Below, one piece after another: positions 14,663-22,232 of a DNA stretch of 22,232 nt (the stretch's first letter is position 1; each line of letters begins with the position of its first letter). The translations under genes and the position numbers were made by a program. The notes under the pieces are model-generated. The model worked only from the letters and a program-made list of their open reading frames with translations, did not search any database and was not told the DNA's origin. Source of the stretch: a virus. The stretch covers positions 1-22,232 of the IMG/VR virus record IMGVR_UViG_3300021085_000247, one strand, 5' to 3'.

Positions 14663-15660
14663 TAGAAGTTATTCTCCCCAAACGGATTATCTTCACTGAA
14701 GTCTAGTATGTTATCAGCAAACGTTTCTATAGATTCGTTGTCTGCGGTAGCGTCAAATGGTTCTACTGCTTCTAGTTTAGATTGTAACACTTCTAGCGTT
14801 CCGCCAATGCCAGACACGTTTACGTCTAAGTAGTGATATGTCCCAGGAGTCTCTGGTGTGAACGATGTGTATGCGTTATTAGCACCAGGTGTGCCTACTA
14901 GATTCTGAATCGTAGCAATAGAGTCTTGCGTGGTACTTGGACCATCGTAGATTTCCAATCTTACGCCACTATTCGTGCCGTCTGATTGATCGAATATGTA
15001 AGTACTACCAACAAATAAGTTTTCGAGTACTGGTCGTTCAACTGGATTACTCTGAGAACCTTCTTCACGTATTGCGAATACGTTATTAGAAATTGTCACA
15101 TCGAATACATTATTTGCTTGCGTTACAAACAAATCTCTGCTATCATATAGATCATCAATAAACTCTTGTCCAGTTTCGAATCTTTCGCCACTGTACTCGA
15201 AGAGTTCACAGCGTAAGTCGTATGTCTGTAGTTGACCCATCTGATAAAAGATTGCTTCATGCTCAACATGCATAACTTGAAACATCTTACGATTCAGTGG
15301 GAAGTAAATTAGATCGCCTTCGTTAGGTCTTACTTGCGCTGTACCAGCACCAACTTCAAAGTCAAACACTCTGTTTGCTACAGTCAGTGTCATGCTGTCT
15401 CTTATCTGTAGACCAAACTTAGATAGGAAGTCGCCCTCTCCTTCGAAACCATCAACATTCTTCACATACATTTCTAGCATGTATGCATCGCTGAAGATGC
15501 TTAGACTATCTTCGTTGAAGATGTCATCTTTAGCACTAATCGTTCTAGGTATATACCAGCAGTCTATACCAAAGATACGAATAGATTCAATGACAAGATC
15601 CTCGATGAGTTCTTGTTCCATTGAATTGCTATAATTTTCAAAGTAGTAGTTTTTTGCCAC
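14662..15660 (-). CDS. 14: Neck protein gp14 carrying an inserted cupredoxin-like domain
   Basis: The protein has 332 residues (T4 gp14 256). gp14 works with gp13 to seal the filled head and join the tail. T4-like blocks (GTG = residue 1): LIEDLVIESIRIFGIDCWYI (~18-37), FLSKFGLQIRDSMTLTVANR (~78-97), NEGDLIYFPLNRKMFQVMHV (~113-132) and a DFSEDNPFGENNF C-terminus. Residues ~184-293 are an extra module resembling the cupredoxin-like domain found in many marine phage virion proteins, but with the metal ligands missing. I chose the GTG at 15660 because it gives a MAKNYY start like relatives; a TTG at 15672 is also in frame. No ATG start is available. It overlaps or abuts the gp13 stop and overlaps gp15 by one base. 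Confidence 0.9.
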   Translation of the reverse strand: MAKNYYFENYSNSMEQELIEDLVIESIRIFGIDCWYIPRTISAKDDIFNEDSLSIFSDAYMLEMYVKNVDGFEGEGDFLSKFGLQIRDSMTLTVANRVFDFEVGAGTAQVRPNEGDLIYFPLNRKMFQVMHVEHEAIFYQMGQLQTYDLRCELFEYSGERFETGQEFIDDLYDSRDLFVTQANNVFDVTISNNVFAIREEGSQSNPVERPVLENLFVGSTYIFDQSDGTNSGVRLEIYDGPSTTQDSIATIQNLVGTPGANNAYTSFTPETPGTYHYLDVNVSGIGGTLEVLQSKLEAVEPFDATADNESIETFADNILDFSEDNPFGENNF

Positions 15661-15664
15661 AGTG

Positions 15665-16408
15665 TCATCCAATCATGTCCATGACTGGAAGCGAGTATGA
15701 ACTCATCATCTCTTCTTCAAGTCTGGATATTTCTTCTCTTGCATCATTCAAAATCTGTTCACCGTTGAACTGTACGTTCCCAGGAAGAGACATACCAACA
15801 AACTTGGTTAGATTTGAGCCCCATTGCATCTTGATCTTTGCTGTAGCATAGTTCTGTAACCATCGATCTTTGTACACGTCTACGTATACTGTTGGATCGA
15901 CAATACGATATGCTTCTATAACAAGATAGTTGCCTGTTTCTAGTTTATCCCACTTAGTATCCAAGTGGAGTCTATTCACATGTCTGTTGTAGCGCAGTGG
16001 TGTCTTGCCTACGAGCATCTCCTCCATGAACTGAAGGTTCATCATCGACATGTAGAAGTTTGTCATATTGTAGTTGACAAACTCATGTAAATTGTTTAGT
16101 ACGAATTGATATTGTACGTTGAACATACCGCCACCGGCAGTGATGTTCGAACCAATACTGAAGACATTGATAGCACCGATAATGTTCTCAGGCACATCAA
16201 TGTATCCGTTTGTCTTATCGGCATCTGTGATCTGGTGCTTCAGAAATGTTCTTTCTGTACCATCGAAATGATAATCCCAGTAGTATGATAATGCTTCGTC
16301 AATACGATCATCTACTTGATCTTGATCGACATTGATCTCAATAACTGGCTTACCTAACTTTCGAAGGCACCACTCTTTGAATTCTTTACGTGTAGTAGGC
16401 TGTGCCAT
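15665..16408 (-). CDS. 13: Neck protein gp13
   Basis: The protein has 247 residues (T4 gp13 309). It is needed for head completion and neck formation with gp14. Family blocks: TRKEFKEWCLRKLGKPVIEI (~6-25), DDRIDEALSYYWDYHFDGTE (~33-52), a VQYQFVLNNLHEFVN segment near 100, a LRYNRHVNRLHLDTKWDKLE block, YLVIEAYRIVDP and a C-terminal PGNVQFNGEQILNDAREEIS, which is characteristic of gp13. The ribosome binding site is weak (TGGGAAAT). A late promoter lies 32 nt upstream. gp14 begins at or just after its stop. It is the first gene of the neck-terminase block. Confidence 0.96.
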   Translation of the reverse strand: MAQPTTRKEFKEWCLRKLGKPVIEINVDQDQVDDRIDEALSYYWDYHFDGTERTFLKHQITDADKTNGYIDVPENIIGAINVFSIGSNITAGGGMFNVQYQFVLNNLHEFVNYNMTNFYMSMMNLQFMEEMLVGKTPLRYNRHVNRLHLDTKWDKLETGNYLVIEAYRIVDPTVYVDVYKDRWLQNYATAKIKMQWGSNLTKFVGMSLPGNVQFNGEQILNDAREEISRLEEEMMSSYSLPVMDMIG

Positions 16409-16439
16409 TTCTATTTCCCATAGTTAGATTGCTATACAC

Positions 16440-16447
16440 TATTTATA
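16440..16447 (-). promoter_or_regulatory. T4-type late promoter for gp13 and the neck genes
   Basis: Exact TATAAATA on the minus strand, its downstream edge 32 nt before the gp13 ATG. It overlaps the TAA stop of the upstream gene (16443-16445), so the stop codon is part of the promoter. Confidence 0.82.
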
Positions 16448-17114
16448 ATGCATTGTAAGCGTCAACCACTTCTGAAGGAGTAGCATCTACAACTGCCTGT
16501 GCTTCTGCTCTCTCCTCACTGTCTTTAGTAATAGTTGGATTTTCTATTTCTGATGTAGTAGGATTTCCTTCTTCGTCATACGACACTGATGTAACCGTAG
16601 ATACTACTGGATCTATCGCACTCACTAAGACAACGGTAGTCATAATATTTTCAAGTTCACCAGTTTCTTCGTTTCTCTCAACTTCTTCTGTTGATACTGT
16701 TTCTGTTACTTCTGCTCTACCGACTGCAACTTCGTATTGCGCTAATCTTTCTACTGCATTAGAATATTTTTTTAGCTGAATATCAAATAGTGCTTGACTC
16801 TTTCTAGCTTCTAGTGTATCATTATCTATAACAGCTTTAGGATGAGCATCTTTGACTGCTTGAACATCTGCTTTCCACGCATCAATTCCTTCGTGAAATA
16901 TCTTATCAAACTGATCTCCACTAGATGGATAAGCCTCTCTACGTACATCTTTATATGATTCAACTTCTTTGATATAATCTAATTCTGCAACTTTCTGAGC
17001 AATATCTTCTTCTGAAGGCTGATCATGATCTTCTGAAAGCCAGACCAGTTTGTCGTTTTTGACAATCCATTCAGCTCCAGGAACCAGTTCTAGTAATGCT
17101 TTTTCCATACTCAT
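16443..17114 (-). CDS. Probable tail-fibre assembly chaperone-like protein
   Basis: The protein has 223 residues. The N-terminal ~45 residues (a LVPGAEWIVKNDKLVWLSED segment) are followed by VRREAYPSSGDQFDKIFHEG (~58-77) and IDAWKADVQAVKDAHPKAV. The pattern R..YP..GDQ.D....G...WK....AVK..YPK is typical of phage tail assembly chaperone/fibre-assembly C-terminal domains in marine phages. The rest is an acidic, Glu/Thr/Val-rich low-complexity region (~130-205). It lies directly after fibre genes, which suits a fibre chaperone, but it could itself be a minor virion protein. Its ATG overlaps the preceding stop by 4 nt, with a GGAGATAAG ribosome binding site. Confidence 0.65.
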   Translation of the reverse strand: MSMEKALLELVPGAEWIVKNDKLVWLSEDHDQPSEEDIAQKVAELDYIKEVESYKDVRREAYPSSGDQFDKIFHEGIDAWKADVQAVKDAHPKAVIDNDTLEARKSQALFDIQLKKYSNAVERLAQYEVAVGRAEVTETVSTEEVERNEETGELENIMTTVVLVSAIDPVVSTVTSVSYDEEGNPTTSEIENPTITKDSEERAEAQAVVDATPSEVVDAYNAL

Positions 17115-17668
17115 CGTCTTATCTCCATTGCCATAATCAGTGATGGTTGCCCTACAAGTTGAGGCATTTCAACAACACTACTACTGCTCTCTGATCTGAA
17201 TCTTACCACGTACTTCAATCTCTCAATACTTCTGGGTTTGTCAACTGCTCCTATAACAACAGGCACTTCTAATCTATTATTAGTACCACTTGCGGCTTGG
17301 TTTGTTCTTAGTCCACCAAGACCATAAGAGCTATGACCTAAATTTACATCTACTTTATCAGTCTCGTTGAAATCTTTAGTTCTAAATATCGTATAAAATA
17401 AATCATGTCCAACAGTATTGTTATTGTTTCCACTGGTCGATACGTGAATAAATATTTCGCTACTTTCATATTTAGGAGTAAAGTACAACTCAATGTCACT
17501 CTCTACAAAAGCAACGCTGTTCGTTGTGCTTCTGGTGTTGAAAGTGGCGTGTTGCATTTGAACAACACTACCCGAAGGCATTTTATCCAAAGGCAAAGAA
17601 GAATTTATTCCAAGTTCATTCAACTTTTCTCTAACATTTATTTCTGGTTGTTTTGCATATACTGTCAT
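17111..17668 (-). CDS. Small fibre-like structural protein
   Basis: The protein has 185 residues. The N-terminal ~30 residues look like a fibre attachment segment (INVREKLNELGINSSLPLDK). The rest follows a pattern common in marine phage tail-fibre tips: SGSVVQMQHATFNTRSTTNS, then VAFVESDIELYFTPKYESSE, a SSEIFIHVSTSGNN strand, a Gly-rich loop (SSYGLGGL), and a RLKYVVRFRSES strand, suggesting a beta-sandwich. No catalytic residues are recognised. The start is set by an AGAGGAATAATC ribosome binding site 2 nt after the upstream fibre gene's stop. Probably a minor fibre or decoration protein expressed with the two large fibres. Confidence 0.62.
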   Translation of the reverse strand: MTVYAKQPEINVREKLNELGINSSLPLDKMPSGSVVQMQHATFNTRSTTNSVAFVESDIELYFTPKYESSEIFIHVSTSGNNNNTVGHDLFYTIFRTKDFNETDKVDVNLGHSSYGLGGLRTNQAASGTNNRLEVPVVIGAVDKPRSIERLKYVVRFRSESSSSVVEMPQLVGQPSLIMAMEIRR

Positions 17669-17670
17669 GA

Positions 17671-20127
17671 TTATTCCTCTATCACGTATTCGTTAGATGC
17701 CCATATTCTTTTAGTTATACCATTTTCAGAATGGTCAACTCTCGCCAAATCTTTGAATACGCTAACTCCTGATGATGTTCCAACGTGAAGCATGTCAGTG
17801 CCCGAATCGAATGCGGTGTCTATGATATTATGACTAGAGCCGTAGAGACATGCGTTTGAGTTCTCGCTAAACAAGTGCTTTTCAGTTTCGTACCAGCGTT
17901 TCACTTGCTGTGCTGTAGGTTCAGCGGATGCAAACCTTACTAGAGCCATTTCTCCTGGATAGGGATTGACTGGTCCGACGAGACCATTCTCAATACCAAA
18001 ATAAGTAATAGCATCATTGCCGGTATCATCAATACTGGCTCCTCCTGGTATGCTGGTGTTGGTGCCGACAAGATTTCCATCTAGATACAATCTTATTCTT
18101 GAGCCAGCTCTTGTCCCTACTGCCATGTGCCACTTACCATCATCTACTGGAGCTCCTGATGTCGCTACAGTGTAGTTATTTGACGAAGTAGTTCTTACAA
18201 ACCATTGCAGTTCTGAAGAACTGCCTAAAAGTCGCATCAAAAATCCTCCAGTGACCGCACTGCCGAATCTTCTCATAATCGTCTGTTCTAATGTCGTTGA
18301 AGTTGTTTTGAACCAGCAAGCAAACATCATTTCACCAGTGCCGAATTGCAAAGATGATGTGTATGGTTGATATAAAAAGTTTGATGTGCTAAATGGTCCG
18401 TAAGATGCTAATTCTGCTCCAGAGGCAACTTGTTTCTTTTTTACTCTTCCAACCGGAACCAATTGAGTGTTTTTCCCACCACCATCATATGCTCCATAGT
18501 AGCTTCTATTAGCATCAGCTTTTCTAACAATGACATTATCTATTGTTCCCACGCAATGCTGGTTTGCTACAAATCTAATCGTATTTGTCAAGCCCACACC
18601 CGCTATCCATGTAATAGTATTTGTTCCATTACCATATGCGAGTGTTACTCCCCAAATTTTATCACCATTTAGATCAATGTCCATATCACCCACTGATATG
18701 TTTTGAGTCCAAGTTACTGAATACGCTTCTCCTGGAATCAAGGGTATATCGCCTTGAACTAAAAATGAATCAGATGTTCTATTATTATCGGCAATATTTG
18801 CAACACCGCCACTAATAGTCCAGTCTGTGCCTTTGATCCACTCTGAATCTGTAGCGAATGTGCCATTGCGAACCAGATTGTCTCCTAAAGTTTCGTAGTT
18901 ATTAGATGTCATTGCGGATAATCTTGTGTTGCCTATAAGCCAACCGGTGTTGTATCTATCAGTGATATAGTTATATTCGCCTCTATTACTATCAACGTCT
19001 TCAACTAGATTAGTCAATCCGTCTGCGGCGCCTGTGGCAAATGCTCTTCCTCTTTTTGGAGTAAGTGATCTAACTAAATTAGAAGACCTTCCTATCGCAA
19101 GAAGATTATCAAAAGCCGTGCTTGTGGTCATCGCCGCACGATACATACTTCTAATATCTTGACCAGTACCAGCTTTTTGGTCAATTGTAATTGTTGTGTC
19201 TGCCGTTGGAATTCCGTCCATAGTGTGAACGTAATCAAGCCCACCGCCCGCATCGCCCATAGTAAACAATAAATCATTATTCTCTAAAAATTTTACTTCA
19301 CGTGAATACGTGTAAGAAGAGTGTGAAGATTGAATGTCTACGACAGTTTCATCATCTCTTATGATTGAAATCCCGCCATTGTGAGCCGACGCAATTGTAG
19401 GAACTGGCATATTTGTTTCTACATCAACAGGAGCAGATGGCAACACTGTCATACAAACATCATGTACTTGACCTGTACCTAATGTTGCTGTGCTAATCTT
19501 TTCGTATGCAGTTTTCTCTTCTCTTTTTGAAATTGGTACAAGTCTTCTAAACTTTCCTTCATCAGTTGACATGAAAGATGCATCTTTGACAAAATCTATT
19601 GTTGTGACGCCCTTTACAATATTAGCAATCTCTCCTGCAGACCTGTATGTGCCGAGAGTCATAATACCATTCAGCATCCAAACACTGCTGATTTCATATG
19701 GGCCAATCATTTTATAATTGAACGTAACAGTTTGATCACTGCCACCAGATTGTCCCCATCGATTACCTGTCATCCATATAGGAAGATTAGGATCATCTCC
19801 ATCGTAAATTTTCATTGAAAAGCTGGCATCGATGACTATGATTGCAATAGACGGAAACTCTCTTCTAGAGCCTCTAATTTCAGTGTTGAGTTCTTCATTG
19901 TACCATGAAGTGTTTTTAGTTCTTTTTCTCCAAGCCCCGCCATCGCTATCTTTTGTGGTGTCGTATAGAAATATGTCATAAGCAGTTTCACTTATAACAG
20001 AGTTTATTGCAGATAAATTAGATCCCTTAGATAGTAAAAATTCTTTTGTGTCTACGAAAGCCGCACTGCCTAGATCAGCATTAGCTGAGACTTGATTTGG
20101 ATGAGTTCCTATTAGTTTATTAGGCAT
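17671..20127 (-). CDS. Large mosaic tail-fibre/receptor-binding protein with propeller-like, CBM-like and LamG-like domains
   Basis: The protein has 818 residues. Regions in order: a marine-phage fibre block (~50-120; DIFLYDTTKDSDGGAWRKRT, then TSWYNEELNTEIRGSRREFP); a propeller-like region with repeated short blades (~200-410); a carbohydrate-binding-module-like jelly roll starting LVRNGTFATDSEW (~418-535); a concanavalin/LamG-like domain (~593-750; MMFACWFKTTSTTLEQTIMR, GKWHMAVGTRAGSRIRLYLD); and a last blade-like stretch (~758-798; TDMLHVGTSSGVSVF) before a short tail. The placing of the last blade suggests the sugar-binding domains are inserted into the propeller. Its ATG overlaps the preceding stop by one base, with GGAG upstream. 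Likely binds surface glycans of the host; the specificity cannot be read. Confidence 0.78.
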   Translation of the reverse strand: MPNKLIGTHPNQVSANADLGSAAFVDTKEFLLSKGSNLSAINSVISETAYDIFLYDTTKDSDGGAWRKRTKNTSWYNEELNTEIRGSRREFPSIAIIVIDASFSMKIYDGDDPNLPIWMTGNRWGQSGGSDQTVTFNYKMIGPYEISSVWMLNGIMTLGTYRSAGEIANIVKGVTTIDFVKDASFMSTDEGKFRRLVPISKREEKTAYEKISTATLGTGQVHDVCMTVLPSAPVDVETNMPVPTIASAHNGGISIIRDDETVVDIQSSHSSYTYSREVKFLENNDLLFTMGDAGGGLDYVHTMDGIPTADTTITIDQKAGTGQDIRSMYRAAMTTSTAFDNLLAIGRSSNLVRSLTPKRGRAFATGAADGLTNLVEDVDSNRGEYNYITDRYNTGWLIGNTRLSAMTSNNYETLGDNLVRNGTFATDSEWIKGTDWTISGGVANIADNNRTSDSFLVQGDIPLIPGEAYSVTWTQNISVGDMDIDLNGDKIWGVTLAYGNGTNTITWIAGVGLTNTIRFVANQHCVGTIDNVIVRKADANRSYYGAYDGGGKNTQLVPVGRVKKKQVASGAELASYGPFSTSNFLYQPYTSSLQFGTGEMMFACWFKTTSTTLEQTIMRRFGSAVTGGFLMRLLGSSSELQWFVRTTSSNNYTVATSGAPVDDGKWHMAVGTRAGSRIRLYLDGNLVGTNTSIPGGASIDDTGNDAITYFGIENGLVGPVNPYPGEMALVRFASAEPTAQQVKRWYETEKHLFSENSNACLYGSSHNIIDTAFDSGTDMLHVGTSSGVSVFKDLARVDHSENGITKRIWASNEYVIEE

Positions 20128-22232
20128 TAGTCATTCTCCGATAACGCTATGAGTTCATTTGCTGATAAAGTTTCAGGATAGTAGCTGAACTTACGTAGCG
20201 TATAATTTCCGTCATATCCAGCGGCTACCGGATATCCAAATATTAGATATTTAGGCTTAGTAGCACTTCCTCTATTGACTGATATGAATGTTTTATTTGT
20301 TAGAGCGCCGTCCATATATTTAGCTGTTATGGTGCTAGTATCATATGACATAGATAGTTTTATATTCTTGCCCGAGTTACTATCTGCATTTTGCTGATTA
20401 GCATCGCTTCTAATCCACAGTCTACCATTTGTGCTACTTGTGTGAAATGAAAACTTAGCGTTGGTTGTAGTCACTTCATCCGAATCTGCTATTGCAAAGA
20501 ATGATGTAAGTGAGCCATCATTTCCAACGTCTACTAATGCATCAACATCAATGTGTATTGATCCCTTTTCGTCATCATACCAATCATCTATGCCTTCCAT
20601 GTGGCAAACGTCTCGCTCTCTAGTCATATCATTATCTGTAACGTATATATCGGTAGACCTAGTCGAACTATTAGCATACGTTTCAATATAGGAAGTAGAA
20701 AAACTACCTTCTTCTAATTGTGCTCCATATATGTATATACCGTCAGTGCCATTACCAGTATAAGCCGGAGTGTGTCCTGTTGCTGATCCGTCACCAATTG
20801 CAATTCTAATATAGTTAGCACCCGCATTTACAGATTTAGCGACAAGAGTACATCTGTACCAGCCATTACCCACGTCTTCAATATACGCCCTAGAGTCTAC
20901 AAAGTTTGTAGTGTTGTGACCAACTTGAGATACCGTGCCATCGTTTACATTGAATCTAGCGAATGCTCTACTTGCCCCAAAGTTCAATGCTACTTCTGGA
21001 CGTCCAGCGGGTTTTGCAAAGATTGAATATGCATATGTTGTTCCCGCTACTTCTGCAAACGTTTCACGTAAAAAGTGTCCGGCGCCTGATGCAGTACTTT
21101 CGACTAGCTTTGTAGCATTATATAATCCTTCTGGTGAAGTTGTTCCCATTGTTTGTTGTGCGAAAGCATTTTGCTGATTGTCTTCCCACCAACCACCACC
21201 TGCGGTATCGTCATCGAATCTATTAGATCCTGTTAGCATGTTAGTGGCTGATTGCTCAATATATAGTCCAGTTTCTACCCATTTACCTTTACTGTATTTG
21301 TGTGAATATCTTTCTTGATCATTTTGAGCAAACTTTAGAATGCCGTCTTTATCAAAGTATGATGCATAACTACTTCTGCTTTCAAATCTATCATAGCTAG
21401 GTATATACGAACTTGGAAAGTAATTAGACTCATGCTGAAGTCCCCATACAAGTATGCCATCTTCTGCATTACCTGTCCCAGAAACACCTCTATAGTTAGG
21501 ATCGTATGCTGTTATTCCAGTTCCACGCACACCTATAACTACATAGTTCATGCTATTAGTGTTGTTGTATGAAACGTGACACCTATACCATCCGTTACCC
21601 ACATCCTGCATTTCTGCGCTGTATACTGTGACACTATTGGCGCTGTTATTTGTTACTGTACCATCTGTCAAATCAAACTTATATGAATATCCTGAAGAGT
21701 TACTACCGAATATTCCAGACATGTTCAGTTGTGTGTGACCATCCGCCTTAGCGTATATAGAAACTGTGTTTACTCCTGTGGGTATAGCAGGAATTCGATG
21801 AATAGTCTTTCTATCAGTTGGAGTATCGGGTACTAGTTTAGTCGCTGAGAACTTACCGTCTGGTGATACTCCGTGATAAGGAATTCTAAACATTGTTCCA
21901 CCGCTAGAGTTAGCCCAGTATGCATTAGTAAAGATTTCTGTGCCTGATATTACGTTATCAGCGAAATCTTCTATAAGAAGACCTAAACAATCTCCTGTTT
22001 TAGGGTCGTGCTGAAATCTAGGTTCATTATCATGAGCAAATGTAACTTCACCCTTAGAGTTATAATAAGTCGCTCTACTGGCTCTACCAAATGTAAATCT
22101 ATCATCTAATTTCTTGGAGTTAGCGAAGTCTAAGTTTAGTGTAGGTCTTACAGTAGGCTGTTGATTATCATTATATAAGGACTGAATTGGATTGATTTTG
22201 AATGCACTGGCCACGCCACTAACTGCAACATC
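20127..22232 (-). CDS. Large tail-fibre-like structural protein with a duplicated domain, 5' end cut by the window
   Basis: The frame is open from the stop at 20127 to the right edge, about 701 codons visible. A GTG at 22214 is in frame but has no ribosome binding site, and the frame continues upstream of it (residues DVAVSG), so the true start probably lies outside. Two related units of about 230 residues occur (counting GTG as 1): ~46-273 and ~282-512. Each has an RATYY/YASYF-DKDG-type opening, a GLLIED/GLYIEQ motif, a SATKL/NATKL motif, DVGNGWYRC, a dGI.V/IYG.Q.E stretch and a SSYIPS/TSYIET end. This is a jelly-roll pattern common in phage head-tail and fibre proteins. Residues ~520-695 form a further LamG-like sandwich. 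Probably a fibre or receptor-recognition subunit. Confidence 0.75.
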   Translation of the reverse strand, partial: DVAVSGVASAFKINPIQSLYNDNQQPTVRPTLNLDFANSKKLDDRFTFGRASRATYYNSKGEVTFAHDNEPRFQHDPKTGDCLGLLIEDFADNVISGTEIFTNAYWANSSGGTMFRIPYHGVSPDGKFSATKLVPDTPTDRKTIHRIPAIPTGVNTVSIYAKADGHTQLNMSGIFGSNSSGYSYKFDLTDGTVTNNSANSVTVYSAEMQDVGNGWYRCHVSYNNTNSMNYVVIGVRGTGITAYDPNYRGVSGTGNAEDGILVWGLQHESNYFPSSYIPSYDRFESRSSYASYFDKDGILKFAQNDQERYSHKYSKGKWVETGLYIEQSATNMLTGSNRFDDDTAGGGWWEDNQQNAFAQQTMGTTSPEGLYNATKLVESTASGAGHFLRETFAEVAGTTYAYSIFAKPAGRPEVALNFGASRAFARFNVNDGTVSQVGHNTTNFVDSRAYIEDVGNGWYRCTLVAKSVNAGANYIRIAIGDGSATGHTPAYTGNGTDGIYIYGAQLEEGSFSTSYIETYANSSTRSTDIYVTDNDMTRERDVCHMEGIDDWYDDEKGSIHIDVDALVDVGNDGSLTSFFAIADSDEVTTTNAKFSFHTSSTNGRLWIRSDANQQNADSNSGKNIKLSMSYDTSTITAKYMDGALTNKTFISVNRGSATKPKYLIFGYPVAAGYDGNYTLRKFSYYPETLSANELIALSEND

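Noticed and set aside
16074-16102. TTGACA on the plus strand inside gp13.
   Set aside because: At 17 nt spacing the -10 is TAGTAC, a poor match; no plus-strand gene follows.
22212-22214. GTG at 22214 as the real start of the rightmost gene.
   Set aside because: The frame stays open to the window edge and no ribosome binding site precedes the GTG, so a truncated gene is more likely.
1-22232. tRNA genes, CRISPR arrays, insertion sequences, attachment sites, integrase or host-derived metabolic genes.
   Set aside because: None seen by eye. Gaps are all below 150 nt and hold only promoters, ribosome binding sites and hairpins. An automated tRNA and repeat scan was not possible.

Overview
The window is a continuous block of a T4-like phage genome (tailed phage, contractile-tail myovirus morphology), with every gene I can support on the minus strand. 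The gene order 13-14-15-16-17-18-19-20-67-68-21-22-23, then a tail-tube-family gene, uvsY, uvsW and 55, together with marine-type tail-fibre modules, fits the marine branch of the T4 superfamily (relatives of cyanophages and pelagiphages). No gene here identifies the host. No gp24-type vertex gene follows gp23.

Layout, read 5' to 3' on the minus strand (right to left). (1) 22232-16443: two large mosaic fibre or receptor-binding proteins (the first cut by the window edge), a small fibre-like structural protein and a protein resembling a tail-fibre assembly chaperone. (2) 16408-11841: neck and packaging genes gp13, gp14, gp15, small terminase gp16 and large terminase gp17. (3) 11770-7665: tail sheath gp18, tail tube gp19 and portal gp20. 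(4) 7624-3656: prohead genes gp67-like, gp68-like, protease gp21, scaffold gp22 and major capsid gp23, closed by a strong terminator. (5) 3539-3045: a second tail-tube-family protein. (6) 2984-398: recombination genes uvsY and uvsW with two uncharacterised small genes. (7) 252-1: the start of the late sigma factor gp55.

Regulation can be read from the sequence. The exact T4 late-promoter octamer TATAAATA occurs six times by eye, always on the minus strand and 32-52 nt upstream of structural-gene start codons. The gp55 sigma factor expected to read it is encoded at the left edge. The recombination/sigma module has sigma70-type promoters with 17-nt spacers instead (upstream of uvsY and of gp55). 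A perfect sigma70 promoter in the gp55 upstream gap points the opposite way, into the antisense strand of the neighbouring genes; this is the most unusual regulatory signal in the window.

The most unusual protein features are domain insertions in otherwise conserved virion proteins. gp14 carries a cupredoxin-like module with all expected metal ligands lost. gp18 carries an extra domain of about 120 residues near its N-terminus. The gp68-position protein carries a four-cysteine zinc-ribbon motif. I see no tRNA, CRISPR array, insertion sequence or attachment site. No stretch longer than 300 bases lacks a gene.
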